In this document: positions 60,664 through 64,000 of the stretch, piece by piece
Layout of the letters: every line of letters starts with the position of its first letter
Position numbering within the stretch: position 1 is the stretch's first letter
NCBI RefSeq assembly: GCF_022376445.1
Contig: NW_025954973.1
Span: forward strand, 434,001 to 498,000
Source: Fomitopsis serialis
Taxonomy: Eukaryota > Basidiomycota > Agaricomycetes > Polyporales > Fomitopsidaceae
Length of the DNA stretch: 64,000 bases
Direction of reading: 5' to 3'
Notes under the pieces: model-generated
Database searches by the model: none
What the model was told of the DNA's origin: nothing
The model's input: the letters and a program-made list of their open reading frames with translations, nothing else
Program-made: the position numbers and the translations under genes

Positions 60664-61596
60664 TATAGTACGGAGAATAGATATACCCGTGAAAGGACAA
60701 TACGGCAAAGACAAGACACAGGGCTACTCAATAAGTTCTCAGACGTATATATACGCATGAATTCATGCCTCCCTCACTGGTGTCACCAAGCACAGCCGTG
60801 CAATCAAGTCGCAGTGATGCGCGCGGCTTGACCGCATACGAGCGTCGAGCAGCCGGACAAGTGTAACGTCGCGTACCTCAAGCTACAACTCTGAGGCTGT
60901 GCCCTGAGAGACGGGCCAAATACCAATGCTGTGACGGCGCGCAGTTTCACCCAAATGCGACCCAGCTCATTCCCTATTGCAGTGAGAAGCGTGCAGGGGC
61001 GGAGAGTACTGGTCGGGTCTTCGTCTAAATTTCCTCGCGATTCGAGCGATCCGCAGCCGATCGACCTCGGCCACAACGTTCGGTCTATGTCGCGCTCGGC
61101 TCGTCCTGGTATACGTAGTCTCGACGGGTGCACCAGTGATAACAACCTAAGCAAGACCGACACACTCCGTCTGAGCGTTCCTTGCGCTCAAGGTCTATCA
61201 GTATGGAATTGGCTGCCAGGTGTAACGGGCAAGGGCGGCTCGGGCGGACGTAGTGGCTGCGCCGGCCGCGCGGAATGGGCGGAACGAGCGAGGACGGGCA
61301 CGAGATATGCTCGTATACTGATGTTAACAGACTTACTTAGATGAAAGGTCCTGCCAAAGCAACGACTACCTCGGGTATGTCCGAACCGGATGCCCCCAGG
61401 AGAAGCATCAGACAGGCGTTGTCAATCCACCGCATCGCTGCGTCAATCTCGAATCCCGAAACAGTAGTGATCACTCACTGACTGGTTACATACCCGGAAT
61501 GTCCGTACAGATTTACAGTAAGTGTTCCAGTGAGCCAACACGAAGTCCAAAGACCGAACGAGAGAGGAGTAATAAATGAATGTTCACAGCCCACTT
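60664..61596. other. Intergenic between the two oxidoreductases
   Basis: Promoter of oxidoreductase 1 with a TATATA run near 60744-60752, about 85 nt upstream of its ATG, then 3' flank of oxidoreductase 2. No other gene seen. Confidence 0.5.
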
Positions 61597-63569
61597 TCAG
61601 AACTTCCAGCCGCCCGCGAGAGCCATGACGTTGTCCGGATCGTACTGCGCCTTGATTGCTTGCAGGCTTGCAACGTTGTCGCCGTACAAGCTGGAGAGCG
61701 CGCTGTCGTAGATGGCGTAGTTCGGGTAGAGCGGCGTGTTGGCTATGTCCTGGCCCTCGCTGATAGCTACTTGGGTGAGGTAGCGCGCGCTCTCTTGCAT
61801 GACGCTGTTGATGAGCGAGTCCGAGGCCTCCAGCGACCAGGCGTAGTAGATGTTGATGGGCATGAAACCCTGAGTGCGAGTGGGAGGCCATGCGGAAGAG
61901 GCTCCGTGAGAGTAGACGCTTGGTAGAAACGGCTCGATGTCGTAGCTGACGAAAAGGCCGGGGACTTCAGCTGCCAATGTGGTAGCCCAGTACTGTGATG
62001 ATTTCAGTCAGACACTTGGCGATATAGGCGCGAGGGAACCAACCTCGGTCTCATTCACAACAGCGTCAAGCAAAGGAAGAGTTATGTCGGTTATGGATAC
62101 GGTGTCAAAGTACCCGCTTTGCTGGCAATTAGGATATGTCAATCCAGGTTCAGATGACCACTCACCGAAGGCCGAACGTGGCATTGCTAGGTGCCGTCAA
62201 AACGAGAGACAGGAAGGAACGAGTGCTGATATCCTGAGTGAGGAAGGGAATCGCCAATAACTCGTCAAATATGCCGTCCGGTGGTGTGGGTGCATCGTAG
62301 AACAAATTCAGCTCTATGGCGGTCTATGCGAGAACTTCGTCAGAAAAACAGAAGCCTCAGAAGCACGGCTGACGATGGGCACTCACGATACCGAGTTCCC
62401 AGTTGAGGGTTGTGAGGATCGACGCTTTCGGATCAGTCACGTTGGCGTAGAAGTTCGCCGTGGCATTCTTGACGGCGTGACCTCGCCCAAGGTGATGATG
62501 GAGCCTCCCTACAGATCGTCAGCGGCGAGTCTGTAAACACAAGACAGCACGTACCCAGACTTGGCCTTGTGGGTGCGTCTCCAAGACAAATTGGGTGACG
62601 ATGCCCTAGATGGCTTGTCAGTCGCAAAGCTACCGGTGTAGTAGTCTCGACCTACGAAGTTGTTGAATCCTCCCTAGAGCGTACGGTCAACACACGCGAA
62701 CGTAGCCGCAGAAGACGGAGTGCGCTAACCTTCAAAGCCCAGAACAGATCTGGGTTTGAGTCGGTAACCGTCGTGAACGTGCCGTTCGGCAATACCAACT
62801 CAAAGGCTCGGACAGAATCGATGGTCAATCCGTATTGGTTGCTGAGGAAAGAAAATCCTGGTGGCGTTCACATGAGTGCAGTGCCCTGCCTACTTCAATC
62901 TTCAAGCTTACCTCCGCCCAAGGTGAATCCGGCCACGCCGACACCAGTTACACGGCCGCCAACGACATTCACGTTGTACGGCTCGAGCGCCGCATAGACA
63001 TCGTCCCAGATGAGGCCAGCGCCTATCGTCGCGGTACCTGCAGAAGAGTCGTATGTCACATCGTTGAAACGTGCCATAGCAATCTGCACGCCGGTGGTCG
63101 ACGAGAACTCCGGGTTGGCACTATGGCCTCCGCCTTTCACCTGTCGTCATTCAGACATACTGGTCAGTCTCAGCCAACACAAATGGGCTTACTGCGAAGG
63201 GCGTTTGAGTACGCGCTATTACTTGGAGCTGTTCACAGCACCGTCAGCTCTGTGCGACGGGACGTCGGTACCGCAACGGAACTCACGATGGCGCCTACAT
63301 CCTCCGCTGTGCCAGGCTCCACAGTACACGCCGATACCTGGGAGCTCGACTGCGCCCAATGGTAGTTGTCTTCCGTGTAGTAGAGTTCCACTGTGTACCA
63401 CAAAGTCAGCGGGTGCGGTCGAGCTGGGAGAGGCGTGTAACTCACACGGATAAAAGACCTCAGACGCCGAGGAAACAGCGGAGGCAATCTCCCCGCACAC
63501 TTCGAGCGTACTCAGACTTCTGGGTTGCACGGTCACGGCCACAGCAGAAAGGAGCGGGAGAACAAGCAT
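61597..63569 (-). CDS. Secreted FAD-binding PCMH (berberine bridge-like) oxidoreductase 2
   Basis: The ATG at 63569 starts MLVLPLLSAVAVTV, a signal peptide. The reading continues as VCGEIASAVSSASEVFYP, across an intron to LELYYTEDNYHWAQSS and SACTVEPGTAEDVGAIV, then KGGGHSANPEFSSTTGVQI, MARFNDVTYDSSAG, TIGAGLIWDDVYAALEPYNV and VGGRVTGVGVAGFTLGGG. This is a complete PCMH-type FAD site with the GGH motif. The C-terminus has DIEPFLPSVYSHGASSAWPP, ARYLTQVAISEGQDIANTPL and ASLQAIKAQYDPDNVMA, ending LAGGWKF. The two genes share every block, so they arose by duplication. Substrate unknown. An earlier in-frame Met at 63722 exists, but MLVLP gives the signal peptide. Middle introns were not all traced. 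Confidence 0.88.
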
Positions 63570-64000
63570 GAAGGCAGTAGTGTGTGCAACATGGTTGCGT
63601 CGGCTCGCAAACCGCGAGCCCTGGAGGAAGGGTATGTGTATCTGAAAGACGGTGAGAACGGGCACGCCAGGCAGCATGGCAGCGCGTCCTACGCTATTAA
63701 TATGGTCCGTTCCATGTTCCAAGGCATTGTCGAGTGTCCTGCATCATCGTGTTCGTTCGCACGGGACGCAGTGACGGATGACAGCGGAATCACAGTTCTG
63801 GTGCGCGGACAGGAGGATGAAATAAATCCGCTTAGGGGCCGGCAATATTGTCCCCGCGTCGACGCAAGACTGGAAGGACGGACATGCTGATGACAGCCTG
63901 GGCCCAGGCGAAACAACATCGCGAGGGGCGTTCAGGGGAATGTGCAGGGCGCATGCGGTTGACAAAACGTCCCTACATTCTCATACATCAGCTGGCCTCC
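63570..64000. other. Upstream region at the window edge
   Basis: Promoter side of oxidoreductase 2. No gene I can support before the window ends. Confidence 0.4.

Overview
This is a gene-dense piece of a fungal nuclear genome, almost certainly from a basidiomycete of the mushroom-forming class (Agaricomycetes); a polypore-like species is my best guess. The evidence is dense introns of about 50-60 nt with GT..AG ends, exons down to 16 nt, GC-rich third codon positions, and typical families: F-box proteins, BTB proteins, a TPR-CHAT protein, tandem FAD-linked oxidoreductases and small Zn2Cys6 proteins. The placement is inference; I ran no search.

Layout. 0-1.4 kb: an intron-containing tRNA-Asn and a small coiled-coil protein. 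1.9-12.2 kb, all on the minus strand: PI-specific phospholipase C, an ERT1/AcuK-type Zn2Cys6-PAS regulator and elongation factor SPT5. 13.2-25.8 kb: a 2OG-Fe(II) dioxygenase (+), then phosphoglucomutase, an F-box protein, a large TPR-CHAT protein and a DUF302-like protein (all -). 26.5-30.7 kb (+): a zinc alcohol/butanediol dehydrogenase with a damaged 5' end and a membrane-anchored or secreted amidase. 30.7-37.3 kb: gene-poor, with a GC-rich degenerate minisatellite between two related inverted sequences. 37.3-39.6 kb (+): a kinase-like protein. 42.5-43.3 kb: an uncertain gene. 44.1-45.4 kb (+): a cyclophilin-40-type isomerase. 47.3-47.6 kb (+): a small Zn2Cys6 protein. 47.9-52.3 kb (-): an OCRL-like inositol polyphosphate 5-phosphatase. 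53.1-57.7 kb (-): three tandem BTB genes. 58.6-63.6 kb (-): two tandem FAD-binding PCMH oxidoreductases.

The most useful observation is technical. SPT5, the amidase, the kinase-like gene, the cyclophilin and the 5-phosphatase each carry frame breaks that an extra base in or beside a short run repairs, mostly G or C runs. Protein motifs and splice phases continue cleanly across the breaks. They concentrate between about 29 and 50 kb and are absent from 1.9-11 kb and from the BTB cluster. I read this as consensus error in a poorly supported stretch, though lineage-specific decay is possible. It means apparently empty stretches in 30-47 kb may hide broken genes.

Biologically, most genes are core functions: transcription elongation, phosphoinositide signalling (PLC and a 5-phosphatase), carbon metabolism (ERT1-like regulator, phosphoglucomutase) and protein folding. 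The accessory interest lies in the TPR-CHAT protein (a putative cysteine-protease effector), the BTB and oxidoreductase duplications, and the minisatellite island.
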